Of a stretch of 45,752 nt of DNA, positions 1 to 8,885 are shown piece by piece. Under the pieces are notes generated by a model. The model worked only from the letters and a program-made list of their open reading frames with translations. It made no database searches and was not told where the DNA came from. The translations under genes were made by a program, and so were the position numbers. The DNA comes from an uncultured Clostridia bacterium (GTDB lineage: Bacteria; Bacillota; Clostridia; Christensenellales; CAG-917). Position 1 is the stretch's first letter, and every line of letters begins with the position of its first letter. The stretch is taken from positions 1-45,752 of the forward strand of contig CASDRL010000060.1 in assembly GCA_949283145.1 (NCBI GenBank). Direction: 5' to 3'.

Positions 1-373
1 TGGAACTATCGCGAAGCTCTCTCATTTTCACTCCGCGTGAATGAAAGCGGATAAGAGCGCCGCACCGAAGGTATAGCGATTGTTACGCGAAGCGTCAATC
101 GCGTCATTCCTCCGCCCGTGCCGGGTTCTCGGTGAGTGCAGTTCTCCGCTCGGTTATGCCGGTGCGATATTAAAAACTTTTGTAGAGATGCAAAGTCAGT
201 CCCGCATGATGCGAGGACTGCACCCTAATCGGACACGGGGGAGGAAAGCCCGAATGGGGCTCCCCGCAAAATGCATGCATTTTGTGGGGTCCCCGGGTTG
301 GAGGGGGAAATCAAGATAACCCCCGAGACGAACAGCTTATTCGGAGCGTACTTGAGCACGACGAACAGCTTTG
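1..373 (+). repeat. Family II structured repeat, copy A (left end cut by window)
   Basis: This gene-free stretch is one of seven related copies. It holds the conserved block CCTCCGCCCGTGCCGGG near 111-126, the core GGGGGAGGAAAGCCCGAA near 236-254 and the end motif GACGAACAGCTTATTCGG near 328-345. A hairpin module GCGATTG/CAATCGC (77-103) has the inner pair ACGC/GCGT, where copy B has GCGC/GCGC. Copy A alone carries an extra 39-base hairpin at 256-294 inside the core. Its 3' end faces the stop of the PHP gene at 430, and that stop lies in a small nested stem of its own. No credible ORF is present. Confidence 0.8.
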
Positions 374-429
374 AGCCGAGATGAACGCTTGGGGGTGAAA
401 AGGTCAAGTGGCAGAGCCCCTGCCCTCCG

Positions 430-1224
430 TCACTTCACGCCGAGGGCGCGGAGAGTGGCGGGGGAAGGACGGTAGTCGAGGGGTTTGTCCTCCTCGCCGT
501 GGTAGTCGCTGCCGCCCGTCCTGATGAGGGCATAGCGGTCGGCGACGGCGGCGATGGCGTCGGTATCCTCTTTGGAATGGGTGGGGTAATAGGTCTCTAT
601 GCCTTTGAGTCCGAATGGCTTCAGCCCTTCGACGAGCAGGCGGAGAGTCTTTTGCTGCAAATACTTCTTGGGATGCGCAAGAACGGGCAGCCCGCCGAAT
701 GCGGAGATGAGCTTCACCGCCTCGAGAGGAGAGGTGCGGCGGGTGTCGGAATAGGCTTTGCCATTAGGGCCGAGGAAGCGGTTGAAGGCGTCCTGCACAT
801 CCTTGGCATAACCATTCTCCACCATGAGGCGGGCGATGTTCATGCGCCCGAGCCCGTCCGCGGAAAAGTCTATGCCGAGCTCCACCCCGAGGGCGGTGAG
901 TTTTGCCCCCACCTCTATGTTGCGCGTGCGGCGCATCTCTTTGACTTTGGCGATCTCTTCGCGGAATACCGGGTTTTTATAGTCAATATTATACCCTAAA
1001 ATGTGGATCTCGCTGTTTGAATGCGCGGAGATCTCGATGCCCGGGACGAAACGCACACCCAAGTCGCGGCAGGCGGAAGCAGCCTCGTCCAGCCCCGCCA
1101 CGGTGTCGTGGTCGGTGACGGCGAGGAGCTCTACGCCGAGCCCGCGCATATGTTCCGCCGCCGCCGCGGGCGTGAGCAGCCCGTCCGACGCGGAAGTGTG
1201 GATGTGCAGATCCGCTCTCATCAT
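430..1224 (-). CDS. PHP-domain metal-dependent phosphatase (YciV/RnaAM-like)
   Basis: The protein is about 264 residues. It has the PHP metal-site motifs in order: DLHIHT at residues 5-10, TDHDT near 37, GIEIS near 62, AHP near 187 and GSDYH near 242. Proteins of this type hydrolyse phosphate esters such as 3',5'-nucleoside bisphosphates or trim short RNAs; the exact substrate cannot be told here. The start is at 1224 or at the adjacent ATG at 1221. GGAGAGGAGG lies just upstream, and the better spacing favours 1221. The start overlaps the rmuC stop by up to 4 bases, so the two genes are probably translationally coupled. It is the last gene of the tilS operon. Confidence 0.88.
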   Translation of the reverse strand: MMRADLHIHTSASDGLLTPAAAAEHMRGLGVELLAVTDHDTVAGLDEAASACRDLGVRFVPGIEISAHSNSEIHILGYNIDYKNPVFREEIAKVKEMRRTRNIEVGAKLTALGVELGIDFSADGLGRMNIARLMVENGYAKDVQDAFNRFLGPNGKAYSDTRRTSPLEAVKLISAFGGLPVLAHPKKYLQQKTLRLLVEGLKPFGLKGIETYYPTHSKEDTDAIAAVADRYALIRTGGSDYHGEEDKPLDYRPSPATLRALGVK

Positions 1225-2648
1225 TCCTCCTCTCCCGAAGGAGCTTCTATGCTTGCCGCGGCTTCGGGGAGCTGCGGCTCGATGTCCTCGAATTTGTCCA
1301 GCTTGCGCACGATCTGCTGGTTGCGGAAGTCGATGTCGTCCACCGCTTTGACCACGCTCTCGGCGCGGTTCTTGACGGTGCGGATGAGGTCGGTGAACTT
1401 GCCGAAGTCCTTCTTGACCTTGACCATGAGTCTCATCATTTCGCCGCTCTGTTTCTGGATCTTGAGGGTGGTGAACCCGACTTGCAGGCTGTTGAGCAGC
1501 GCCGCGATGGTGGTGGGGCCGCACACCGTCACCCTGCATTGCGACTGCAGGTCGGCGGCAAAAGCGCCGTCCCGCATGATCTCGGCATACAGCCCCTCGT
1601 TGGGGACGTACATGACGGCAAAATTGGTGGTGAGCGGAGGTTTGATATACTTCGCCGCTATGCTCTTCGCCTCGCTCTTGACCCTTTCGAGCAGCTTCTT
1701 GCGCGCCATCTCCACCGCCATCTTGTCCCCCGTCTCGGAGGCGTCCACCAGGTGACCGTAGTCCTCAAGGGGGAACTTGGCGTCCACGGGGAGATAGACC
1801 TTCTCGTCGGACTGCCCCGGCATGACGATGGCGAAGTCCACCGCCTCCTGCGAACGCGAAGAAAGACGGAATTGCACCTCGTATTGCTCCGGGCTCAGGA
1901 TCTGCTCAAACAGGCTTTGCAGCGCGACTTCTCCCCAGTTGCCTCTCTTTTTGACGTCGGAGAAGATGCGGTTGAGGTCGCCCACCTTTGCGGTGAGCTG
2001 CTGCATCTCGCCGAATCCCTTCTGCACGCTCTCCAGCCTGTCGCTGACCTGCTTGAACGCGGTCTCCACGCGCTTTTCCAGAGTCTCGGAGAGCTTCTCG
2101 TCCACGGTGACGCGCATCCTTTCCAGCTGCTTCTCGTTGTCCTCGCGCACCTCTTTCAGCTGCGTCTGCATCTCGCCGCGCATACGGTCCACGTTGGCGG
2201 TGAGCTCCTTGCGCACCTCGGCAAGCTGCGCCTGCAAGTCCGCGCGCATTTCGGCGATCCCGGTCTTTAGGTCGGTCTTCACCGCCTCGAGGTTCTTTGC
2301 AAGAGCGGCGTCCGTCTTCTCGGCGCTCGCCTTTTCGTCCGCGGCAAGCTGCGCCATCGCCCTGCCCAGGCTTTCCGTGACGGCGTTGGTCTTCTTCTCC
2401 GCGCTTTCGAGATATCTCGTGAGCAGATCGTTGACCGTGACGGAACTTTGCTGATTGGACGCCGTGATGCTTTCGCGCGCAAAGCCTATCTCTCTGGTCA
2501 GATCCTCGCGCAATCTTTCGCTCTCGGCGCGGAGTGCACGGGCATCCGTGCCGCCCCCCTTCCTTCTCAATGCAACAACAAGCGCCGCCGCCGAACATAC
2601 GGCGGCAACAGCCGCAAACACTATGGTGATGATGGTCTCGACCGACAT
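1221..2648 (-). CDS. rmuC: RmuC-family DNA recombination protein
   Basis: The product is 475 residues. It has one N-terminal membrane segment, a long charged coiled coil to about residue 210, then the conserved RmuC domain with motifs such as NWGEVAL and LPVDAKFPLEDY. RmuC proteins limit recombination at inverted repeats and are predicted nuclease-like proteins; the mechanism is not settled. The ATG at 2648 is chosen because AAGGAGAAAGAAA precedes it, and because upstream residues in the same frame look unlike protein. A role at inverted repeats is suggestive in a genome full of long hairpins, but this link is only an inference. It is fourth in the tilS operon, 75 bases after cca. Confidence 0.9.
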   Translation of the reverse strand: MSVETIITIVFAAVAAVCSAAALVVALRRKGGGTDARALRAESERLREDLTREIGFARESITASNQQSSVTVNDLLTRYLESAEKKTNAVTESLGRAMAQLAADEKASAEKTDAALAKNLEAVKTDLKTGIAEMRADLQAQLAEVRKELTANVDRMRGEMQTQLKEVREDNEKQLERMRVTVDEKLSETLEKRVETAFKQVSDRLESVQKGFGEMQQLTAKVGDLNRIFSDVKKRGNWGEVALQSLFEQILSPEQYEVQFRLSSRSQEAVDFAIVMPGQSDEKVYLPVDAKFPLEDYGHLVDASETGDKMAVEMARKKLLERVKSEAKSIAAKYIKPPLTTNFAVMYVPNEGLYAEIMRDGAFAADLQSQCRVTVCGPTTIAALLNSLQVGFTTLKIQKQSGEMMRLMVKVKKDFGKFTDLIRTVKNRAESVVKAVDDIDFRNQQIVRKLDKFEDIEPQLPEAAASIEAPSGEEE

Positions 2649-2723
2649 TTTCTTTCTCCTTGGGACATGATCCGTGCGGGCGCGCAGGACGCGCATTTCC
2701 CGCCAAATTTATCATACCCTCTC

Positions 2724-4091
2724 TTATGTCCCCTTTCCGGGACGTTTCGCCGCCCTCTTTTCAAGGAAGGCGAGCGCCTTATCTCTCTCGCGCAAAACGG
2801 GGTTGAGCACCGCTTCTCGGTGGAGCGCCGCAAGCGCTTCCCCTATCTCTCTGCCCGAAAATCCCGCCCTTTCCGCGTCCAAGCCGCCCACCGGCAGCTC
2901 CTTGACCGAAAGCGGAGTGCCGTCCGCGAGCATCTCCCGCCACACCTTCTCGATGTGCAGTTCCCCGACATCCGAGGCGCGGGTGGCGAAAGCGTCCGCG
3001 CGTTTCAGCGCGATGAGATCCTCCGCGATGTCCGCGTGCTCCGCAAGGAAGAGCCTGAGCTTGCCGTCCGACATGTCCCCTTTGAGGTCGACCATGTGGC
3101 ATCCGATGAGTCCCGCCGTGCGCTCCGCCCTGCCCTTCGGCATCCCGAGCGCGAGCAGGCGACGGAGAGCGAGCTCCGCCCCCACCGCTTCATGCCCGTG
3201 CATATTGCCCTGCGCGTCGTGCGCAGGGCGCTTGCCGATGTCGTGCAGGAGCGCCGCCCATCTGACCGCGGGCGGAGACGCCGCAAACGCGAGGTCGGAG
3301 TGCCTGCGCGCGTCAAAGACGTGATATTTCCTGGGCTGTTCGAGCCCGCCGAGCGCGGCGAGTTCCGGGATGAGCAATTCCGTGAGCCCGAGGGCGTCCA
3401 TGAGCGCGAGACCCCTGACATGCCCGTCCGCATTGCCGAGCGCGGGATAAGCGGTGTCCGCGGTGACGATCCTGTCAAGCTCCGCAAAGACTCGCTCCTT
3501 TGCGATGTCGAGCACGAGACGCGCGTTGCGCCGCGCGGACGCGAAGGTCTCCTCTTCCGCAAGAAAGCCGAGTTCCGCCGAAAAACGCACCAGCCTGAGC
3601 ACCCTGTGCCCGTCCTCGGCGAACACCTTGTCTGGCTCCCTCACGGCGCGAAGCACCTTTCTTTTTATGTCTTCCGCGCCGCCGAAGAAGTCCGTGAACG
3701 TCTCCGTCAGCGGGTCGAAGTAGACGGCGTTCGCGGTGAAGTCCCGCCTCGCCGCGTCCTCACGCATATCCTCCGTGAAAGTGACGCTCTCGGGACGGTG
3801 CGCGCCGCTGCCCGCGGGATAGCTGTCCGTGCGGAATGCAGTGTATTCCGCAGAAAACCCCTCCGTGTATATCCTTGCCGTGCCGAGGCGCATACTTTTG
3901 GCACTTACGGCAAAACGGGTGTTTGAAAGCAGCTTTTTGACATCTTCAAGTGTCAGTTTGGAGCAAATATCGATGTCATGCGGCGGCACGCCGAGCAGCA
4001 GAGAGCGGCTGAAACCGCCCACCGCATAGAGGGTCGCGGAAGGGTGGAAGAGCTCCGCGAGTTCTTTGAGAGCCGCTCTTTCAGCCCCCAT
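2724..4091 (-). CDS. cca: CCA tRNA nucleotidyltransferase with HD domain
   Basis: The 455-residue product has the class II polymerase-beta-type head: GGFSRSLLLG, the acidic pair DID, RRDFTANA and EDGHRVLRLVRF. An HD phosphohydrolase-type domain follows (LLHDIGKRPAHD, about residue 260). It adds or repairs the CCA end of tRNAs. The first motif is GGFSR rather than the usual GGxVRD, a mild deviation. The ATG at 4091 lies 11 bases inside the hpt reading frame, with GAGGTGT just upstream, so translation is likely coupled to hpt. Confidence 0.92.
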   Translation of the reverse strand: MGAERAALKELAELFHPSATLYAVGGFSRSLLLGVPPHDIDICSKLTLEDVKKLLSNTRFAVSAKSMRLGTARIYTEGFSAEYTAFRTDSYPAGSGAHRPESVTFTEDMREDAARRDFTANAVYFDPLTETFTDFFGGAEDIKRKVLRAVREPDKVFAEDGHRVLRLVRFSAELGFLAEEETFASARRNARLVLDIAKERVFAELDRIVTADTAYPALGNADGHVRGLALMDALGLTELLIPELAALGGLEQPRKYHVFDARRHSDLAFAASPPAVRWAALLHDIGKRPAHDAQGNMHGHEAVGAELALRRLLALGMPKGRAERTAGLIGCHMVDLKGDMSDGKLRLFLAEHADIAEDLIALKRADAFATRASDVGELHIEKVWREMLADGTPLSVKELPVGGLDAERAGFSGREIGEALAALHREAVLNPVLRERDKALAFLEKRAAKRPGKGT

Positions 4092-4623
4092 ACACCTCGG
4101 GTGCGAGCACGCACACGTCGGGCAGATTGCGGAACTTCTCGGCATAGTCCAGCCCGAACCCCACCACGTATTCGTTGGGGATCTCGAAGCCGATGTAGTC
4201 GCCCTTGAGCTCCACCTTGCGGCGGGAGGGCTTGTCGAGGAGCGCGCACAATTTCACGGACGCGGGGCCGCGCGCTTCCAACAGTTTTTTGAGATAGACG
4301 AGGGTGACGCCCGTGTCGATGATGTCCTCAACGATGAGCAGGTGTTTGCCCGCCACGGGGGAGGAGAAGTCCTTGAGCATCTTCACCTCGCCGGAGCTGC
4401 TCGCCCCCGAACCGTAGCTGGACACCGCGATGAAGTCCACCTCGACATCCCCCGTCAGCTCGCGGAACAGGTCCGCGAAAAAGATGGTCGCGCCGCGCAG
4501 GATGCACACCACGAGAAGGGGTTTGCCCGCATAATCGCGGTTGATCTCGGCTGCCAGCTCTTTCACTCTCTTTGCGATCTCCTCGCGTGAAACGAGGACC
4601 TTTGCGATCTCTTTACCGTACAT
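4081..4623 (-). CDS. hpt: Hypoxanthine phosphoribosyltransferase
   Basis: The 180-residue product has the PRPP-binding signature LLIVEDIIDTGVTL (about residues 97-110) and the flexible loop SSYGSGASSSG typical of HPRT. It converts hypoxanthine or guanine plus PRPP into IMP or GMP for purine salvage in the cytoplasm. Its ATG at 4623 overlaps the end of tilS by 11 bases, and its end overlaps cca by 11 bases. The tilS-hpt order is conserved in many Firmicutes, where ftsH usually follows; here cca follows instead. Confidence 0.95.
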   Translation of the reverse strand: MYGKEIAKVLVSREEIAKRVKELAAEINRDYAGKPLLVVCILRGATIFFADLFRELTGDVEVDFIAVSSYGSGASSSGEVKMLKDFSSPVAGKHLLIVEDIIDTGVTLVYLKKLLEARGPASVKLCALLDKPSRRKVELKGDYIGFEIPNEYVVGFGLDYAEKFRNLPDVCVLAPEVYGG

Positions 4624-5920
4624 TTTTATCCTCTGTTATTTTGATCGTATTTTCAGTCCGCTCGGTGACCTTCACCCTCTCGGAGATCTCCACTCCCGCG
4701 GCGAAAAGGATGTCGCTGCCCGCGGCGCAGACCGTGATGCCGTCCCGCGCTCTCAAAGGCACCTTCCTGTCCGTGAGGAAGTCGCCGAAACTCTTCGTCC
4801 CGCCGCCGAACTTGGTGATGCGGTCTCCCTCGCGGCGCTTTCTCAGCACCGCGCCCTCCGGGATGGCGTCAAGGTCGGCATAGAGCGCGCCGCGCTCCCT
4901 CTCCGTCCCCGCGGGCACGCGCACTACGCGCACCCCCATCGCAGCGATCTCCCCCCCTGCGGGGAAGGGTATCTCGCGCTCGTCCTTCTCCGTTCTGCCG
5001 CGGGTGAAGACCACGCCGTCGCCGTCCAGGTGCGCCTCTATCCCGTGGGAGAGCTGCACGCGGCTGCCGTTTTCCGCCTGGGCGAGCCCGAGAACGGCGT
5101 CGTAATGTTTCTCCTCGATGTCCTGCTCCACCCCGAGCGCGTTGCAGGCACGGAGGATGCACCTCTTTGCAAGGACGGGCGCCCGAAAAGCCGAGAGCGG
5201 CACCCGAGCCTCTCCGCCTTTCACTTCCGGAAAAGGCGCGCACTTCTCAATGAAGGCGTCCGCCTCCGCCGCGCTCTCGCAAAGCCGCCCGAACGCCGCG
5301 TTGAGAGAGGGGGATCTCTCTTTGAGCCGAGCGATCTCGCCCCTCAAAAAGTTGCGGGTGTAGCCCTCGTCGAGGTTGGTCTCGTCTTCACGGTAAGGCA
5401 AGCCTTTTTCCGCGATGTAAGCGTCTATTTCGCTGCGCGGGACGGAAAGCAGAGGACGCAGATATTTCCCCGCCACCTCGGACATCCCTTTGAGCCCCCT
5501 CACGCCGGTGCCGCGAAGGATGCGCATGAGCATGGTCTCCGTCTGATCGTCCGCATGATGGGCAAGCAGCACGAAGCCGCACTCCCCCGCCTCCGTGAGA
5601 GAGCGGAACACGCCGTAGCGAAGTTCCCTCGCCGCCTGTTCAAGCGTGAACCCCTTCCCGCGAGCATAAGCGGGCGCGTCCACGCGATATACCCTGCACT
5701 CCACGCCCCGCGCGGCAGAAAACTCCTTTGCAAATTCCATGTCCGCAAGCGAGCTCTCCCCCCTGATGCCGTGCTCGACGTGTACGGCAAAAAAGTCCGC
5801 TCCCGCGCTCTTCAGCAGATCGAACAGCGCGACGGAGTCCCGCCCGCCCGAAAACGCGAGCGCAAACCGCGCCCCCTCGGGCAGCCGCAGCCGAAACTCT
5901 TCTCCCGTCACAGTCTTCAT
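4613..5920 (-). CDS. tilS: tRNA(Ile)-lysidine synthase TilS
   Basis: The 435-residue product has the PP-loop ATPase motif SGGRDS near residue 25, followed by HVEHGIRGESS, HHADDQTET and RGTGVRGLKGM, all typical of TilS. It modifies C34 of tRNA-Ile(CAU) to lysidine so that AUA is read as isoleucine. The next in-frame ATG lies after the PP-loop, so the ATG at 5920 must be the start. No Shine-Dalgarno sequence precedes it. Instead the -10 box ends 8 bases upstream, predicting a leaderless mRNA. It heads the five-gene operon. Confidence 0.95.
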   Translation of the reverse strand: MKTVTGEEFRLRLPEGARFALAFSGGRDSVALFDLLKSAGADFFAVHVEHGIRGESSLADMEFAKEFSAARGVECRVYRVDAPAYARGKGFTLEQAARELRYGVFRSLTEAGECGFVLLAHHADDQTETMLMRILRGTGVRGLKGMSEVAGKYLRPLLSVPRSEIDAYIAEKGLPYREDETNLDEGYTRNFLRGEIARLKERSPSLNAAFGRLCESAAEADAFIEKCAPFPEVKGGEARVPLSAFRAPVLAKRCILRACNALGVEQDIEEKHYDAVLGLAQAENGSRVQLSHGIEAHLDGDGVVFTRGRTEKDEREIPFPAGGEIAAMGVRVVRVPAGTERERGALYADLDAIPEGAVLRKRREGDRITKFGGGTKSFGDFLTDRKVPLRARDGITVCAAGSDILFAAGVEISERVKVTERTENTIKITEDKNVR

Positions 5921-5928
5921 ATAAAGTT

Positions 5929-5957
5929 ATTATAAAACAAAAACTTTCTTTTGGCAA
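5929..5957 (-). promoter_or_regulatory. Sigma-A promoter of the tilS operon, leaderless type
   Basis: Read on minus, TTGCCA (5952-5957) and TATAAT (5929-5934) are separated by exactly 17 bases. Only AACTTTAT lies between the -10 box and the tilS ATG, so transcription should start at or within a base or two of the start codon. Confidence 0.88.
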
Positions 5958-5960
5958 TGA

Positions 5961-6329
5961 GTGTTCTCGTGGGGGTGTGGGGTATCATGCCCAATACCCC
6001 CTTGCGCGGGTGTTACACCCTCGCGCGCCCATACTGTTTTGTTTATAACTCGTTCAAGCACCTGTTTTGTCAAGGAATTGCGCCGAAAAAATTTGCAAGG
6101 CAAAGCCTGCAAAATTTTTCGCGCCCTTGACAACGATGCTTCGTTAAAATCAAAACACGCGCGGAGCGGTTCTCCGCCCCGCGCCTTAGTTGCTTCATAA
6201 CCCGCCGAAGTTCCCTTCGGCGGACTATTTTCCCCGCCGACACTCGGCGGCGGGGCACCGCTTATAAACGCTGCTAATTCGCTGAGGGCGTCATTTGGAT
6301 GCAGAACGCGAAAGCGCCCCCCCATTCGC
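5961..6329. repeat. Hairpin array between tilS and spoIIE
   Basis: No credible gene lies here. The stretch is a run of inverted repeats. One is a 67-base near-perfect stem at 6067-6133 with arms TTGTCAAGG and CCTTGACAA and an A/T-rich inner stem. Others are GC hairpins such as CCGCCGAAG/CTTCGGCGG near 6209-6230, CCCCGCCG/CGGCGGGG near 6233-6256, and smaller ones near 5980-6025. Bases 6280-6318 are a lone arm of a family I element. The array lies 3' of spoIIE, so part of it may end its transcript. Confidence 0.7.
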
Positions 6330-6451
6330 TGACGGCGCTATTCTAGCGTCAGACAAGGAAAAGCCCCCGTCGGGAGGCGGAGCGTACAGAGACGTACGTG
6401 AGCATCCACGACGGGGGCTTTGACGCAGTATCACGCAAAATAGCGCCGTCA
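6330..6451 (-). repeat. Family I stop-codon nested hairpin, copy 1 (spoIIE)
   Basis: This 122-bp element runs from TGA to TCA, and its first three bases on minus are the spoIIE stop codon. The outer stem is a perfect 16-bp inverted repeat (6327-6342 with 6439-6454). A middle stem GCGTCA/TGACGC and an inner stem AAGCCCCCGTCG/CGACGGGGGCTT follow. The apex keeps the family sequence GTACGTGAGCATCC. Copy 1's left arm differs from the other copies, but still pairs with its own right arm. Confidence 0.88.
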
Positions 6452-8755
6452 GCGGGTGTAGAGGCGAAGAACAAGCACAGTACAATCATCCTTTGCACCC
6501 ACGCTCAGGGCTTTTTCGAGGAGACGGTCGGCGAGGATCTGGGGGTTTGAGGTGGCGGCCTCTTGGATGGCGGAGATGACGCCTTGCTCATCGAGGGCAT
6601 CGTAGACTCCGTCGGACATGATGAAGACCATGTCACCATCGTAGAGCTGACGGCGGACGGTGACGGGAGACGCGCGCTCGATGATGCCGGCGGGCGGCGC
6701 AGCGCAAGAGACGATCTCGACGCCGCCTTTGTGCATTATGAATGTGGGGACGGCGCCCATTTTGATGATGTCGAGACCGCCGGACGCCGTGTCGATGACG
6801 GCAATGTCGATGGAAGAGAAATTTTCGTCGGAGGTCAGACACAGCAATTTGTTGACGAGGTTGAGGATGACGGCGTTGTCGAAACCCGCGCGGTAGAAAT
6901 TCTCCACCATGGAAATGGCGTCCCGGCTGGCTTTCGCCGCGCGTTCGCCGCTGCCCATGCCGTCGGAAAGGGCGAAGAGCCTGCGCCTGCGCGACGGACA
7001 AAGCACCGTTTTCGCATCGCCGGACACGTTCTCCCCCTCTCTGCGCTTCCCCGCGCTGCCGTACGCCACCTCGAAAACGGAACACGCGGCAAGATGCACC
7101 ACCGCCTCGCTGCCCCGGGGAGTCACAGCCACCCTCTCCAGCTTAACGCCCAAGCAGGATGAAACTATGCGCGGCAGCACCGCCTTGTCCGCATCGGACG
7201 CCCGTACGGTGAGCGCCACCGTCGACGACGCTCCTTCGCCGCCGACTACGATCTCCTCCGCCACAATGTTGTGCCGCAGCAATTCGTCTGCGATATGCTC
7301 CTGTTCCTCTTCCCCAAACCGTACGCTTTCGCCGCACTCGCCCGCAAGCGAGTCCAGCACCAGCGACACTCCCGCAAACTGCTCTGACATCAGGCGTTTG
7401 GTCTCGCCCAGCTCGCCCGCCTCTTCCGTACGTTTGCGGTAGGCCTCGGCGGCGCTCGAGACTACGGCGGCGAGGTTGTGCATTTTCCCGCAGCGCCCCG
7501 TGATGAACGGCGGCATATCCAGTATGGTCACTTTGCCTCGGAGCATTGCGGCGTCCGCCATCGGGCGTATCACGGACGCGGTGCTCCCGCCCAATGCGGC
7601 GAAACACCCCTCTCTTTCGGGACATCTGCCGCAATAGTTCTTTGCCACTTCAGCGGCAAGTCTCTCGGGCGTGTAACGCCCTTCACCGCTGTCAAGGTCA
7701 CGCAAAGTCCCGGACATATCGTAAAAGACTTTGCTCACAGACATGAGTCTTGCGGAAAGCTCCGTCCTGCACCTGTTGACAACGCCGCTGAGAGCGGCAT
7801 TCCCTCTGCCGTTCCCGAACACTCCGGCGCAAAACCGCTGCGGAAGAAGAAGGTATGCGCCCGCGCCCAGCGCGGTGCAGATGAGATTCTGCCATCCCCA
7901 GCCGTCGCCGCCGAAGATGAGCCATGCCGCGGCATAAACGATGAGCGCCCCCGCCGCGGACGCCCATTTGGTGAAAGGACGGAGTGCAACCACCGCTGCC
8001 GCACACGCCGCGGAATAGGCAAGAAAGAGCGGGTGAGCAAACGCAAGCGTGCCGCCCGCCCCCGCCGTCACCGCAAAAGCGAACGCCGCCGTACTGCCCG
8101 CTCCGTATGCGAGCAGCATGGAAAAGAATGGGATAAAGACGAAAACCAGGATGAGCCCCTGCACTCTGACCTCTGCCGCGGCATAACAGAAGACCGCCAC
8201 AGCCAACCCGGCGGCGATGAGCTCATCCGGCGTAAACCGCGTTTTTATCCCCCTGAAAAGCACAGCATAACATACTGTTTGTGCAACAAACGCAAATGCG
8301 CCCGCCAACACGAAAGAGAGGATCCCCGCCGTCACGCTGCCCCCGAACAGCACCGAAAGCACGGCATGAGGAAGCTCCGAAACCAGAGCCGCAGCCGTCC
8401 CGGCAAGGATGTGCACATTCTTGCGCAGGCGGTAAAAGACGGCGTAAAGCAGGGCAAAGACCGCAAGAGGGACCGCCACGTAAAGCAACGTCCACGCCGA
8501 GGGCGAGAACGCTATGACGGCAAGCGCGTATACGGGAGCCGTGATCAGCATATTCTGCCGTGAATAGCTGAGACCTGCGAACCAGCCGAGAGCAAGCGCT
8601 CCGCCGAAAGTGTCGACGGAGGCAAGCAGCACCGCAGCCGCAGTCTCCGCGGCATAGACCGCCGCCTTTGCGGGCGACAATAAAAACCGTTTGGGGATGC
8701 GGGTGCGCCGTCTGCCCGTGAGACGAACGGCACCCGGAAAAACCTTTGCGCGCAT
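6449..8755 (-). CDS. spoIIE: Stage II sporulation protein E (membrane PP2C phosphatase)
   Basis: The protein is about 768 residues (B. subtilis SpoIIE has 827). The N-terminal half has some ten hydrophobic segments. A regulatory region follows, then a PP2C-type phosphatase domain with SDGMGSGERA and MSDGVYDAL. SpoIIE dephosphorylates SpoIIAA to activate sigma-F in the forespore and takes part in asymmetric division. The start is uncertain: the ATG at 8755 and a TTG at 8785 are both in frame, and neither has a good Shine-Dalgarno sequence. The stop codon lies inside a family I element. A preceding terminator suggests its own promoter, which I could not identify. Confidence 0.9.
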   Translation of the reverse strand: MRAKVFPGAVRLTGRRRTRIPKRFLLSPAKAAVYAAETAAAVLLASVDTFGGALALGWFAGLSYSRQNMLITAPVYALAVIAFSPSAWTLLYVAVPLAVFALLYAVFYRLRKNVHILAGTAAALVSELPHAVLSVLFGGSVTAGILSFVLAGAFAFVAQTVCYAVLFRGIKTRFTPDELIAAGLAVAVFCYAAAEVRVQGLILVFVFIPFFSMLLAYGAGSTAAFAFAVTAGAGGTLAFAHPLFLAYSAACAAAVVALRPFTKWASAAGALIVYAAAWLIFGGDGWGWQNLICTALGAGAYLLLPQRFCAGVFGNGRGNAALSGVVNRCRTELSARLMSVSKVFYDMSGTLRDLDSGEGRYTPERLAAEVAKNYCGRCPEREGCFAALGGSTASVIRPMADAAMLRGKVTILDMPPFITGRCGKMHNLAAVVSSAAEAYRKRTEEAGELGETKRLMSEQFAGVSLVLDSLAGECGESVRFGEEEQEHIADELLRHNIVAEEIVVGGEGASSTVALTVRASDADKAVLPRIVSSCLGVKLERVAVTPRGSEAVVHLAACSVFEVAYGSAGKRREGENVSGDAKTVLCPSRRRRLFALSDGMGSGERAAKASRDAISMVENFYRAGFDNAVILNLVNKLLCLTSDENFSSIDIAVIDTASGGLDIIKMGAVPTFIMHKGGVEIVSCAAPPAGIIERASPVTVRRQLYDGDMVFIMSDGVYDALDEQGVISAIQEAATSNPQILADRLLEKALSVGAKDDCTVLVLRLYTR

Positions 8756-8825
8756 ATCCGCAATGTTATGCCGCCCGCAACGCAAAAACTTTCCGTCCGC
8801 CGCCGTTTCTTGTCCGAACGCCGCG

Positions 8826-8855
8826 AAAAAGCGCCCTCTTGCGCGAGGGCGCTTT
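8826..8855 (-). terminator. Rho-independent terminator after the zinc-ribbon gene
   Basis: On minus, AAAGCGCCCTC and GAGGGCGC pair across a six-base loop and are followed by TTTTT. It sits about 30 bases after the stop at 8886 and upstream of spoIIE, so it should separate the two transcripts. Confidence 0.85.
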
Positions 8856-8885
8856 CTTTAACAAGAGAAATGATCCTTCTCCGGG

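Noticed and set aside
225..407. Short ORFs in the repeats share peptides like KLFVVLKxAPNKLFVSG (also near 9850, 13870, 24800, 39500)
   Set aside because: They arise because the DNA itself is repeated. Starts and lengths differ, frames are broken in some copies, there is no ribosome site, and the changes include non-conservative ones.
8786..8825. Possible Spo0A box (TTGTCCGAA) upstream of spoIIE
   Set aside because: It has an extra base relative to TGTCGAA and no convincing -35/-10 pair at the expected spacing.
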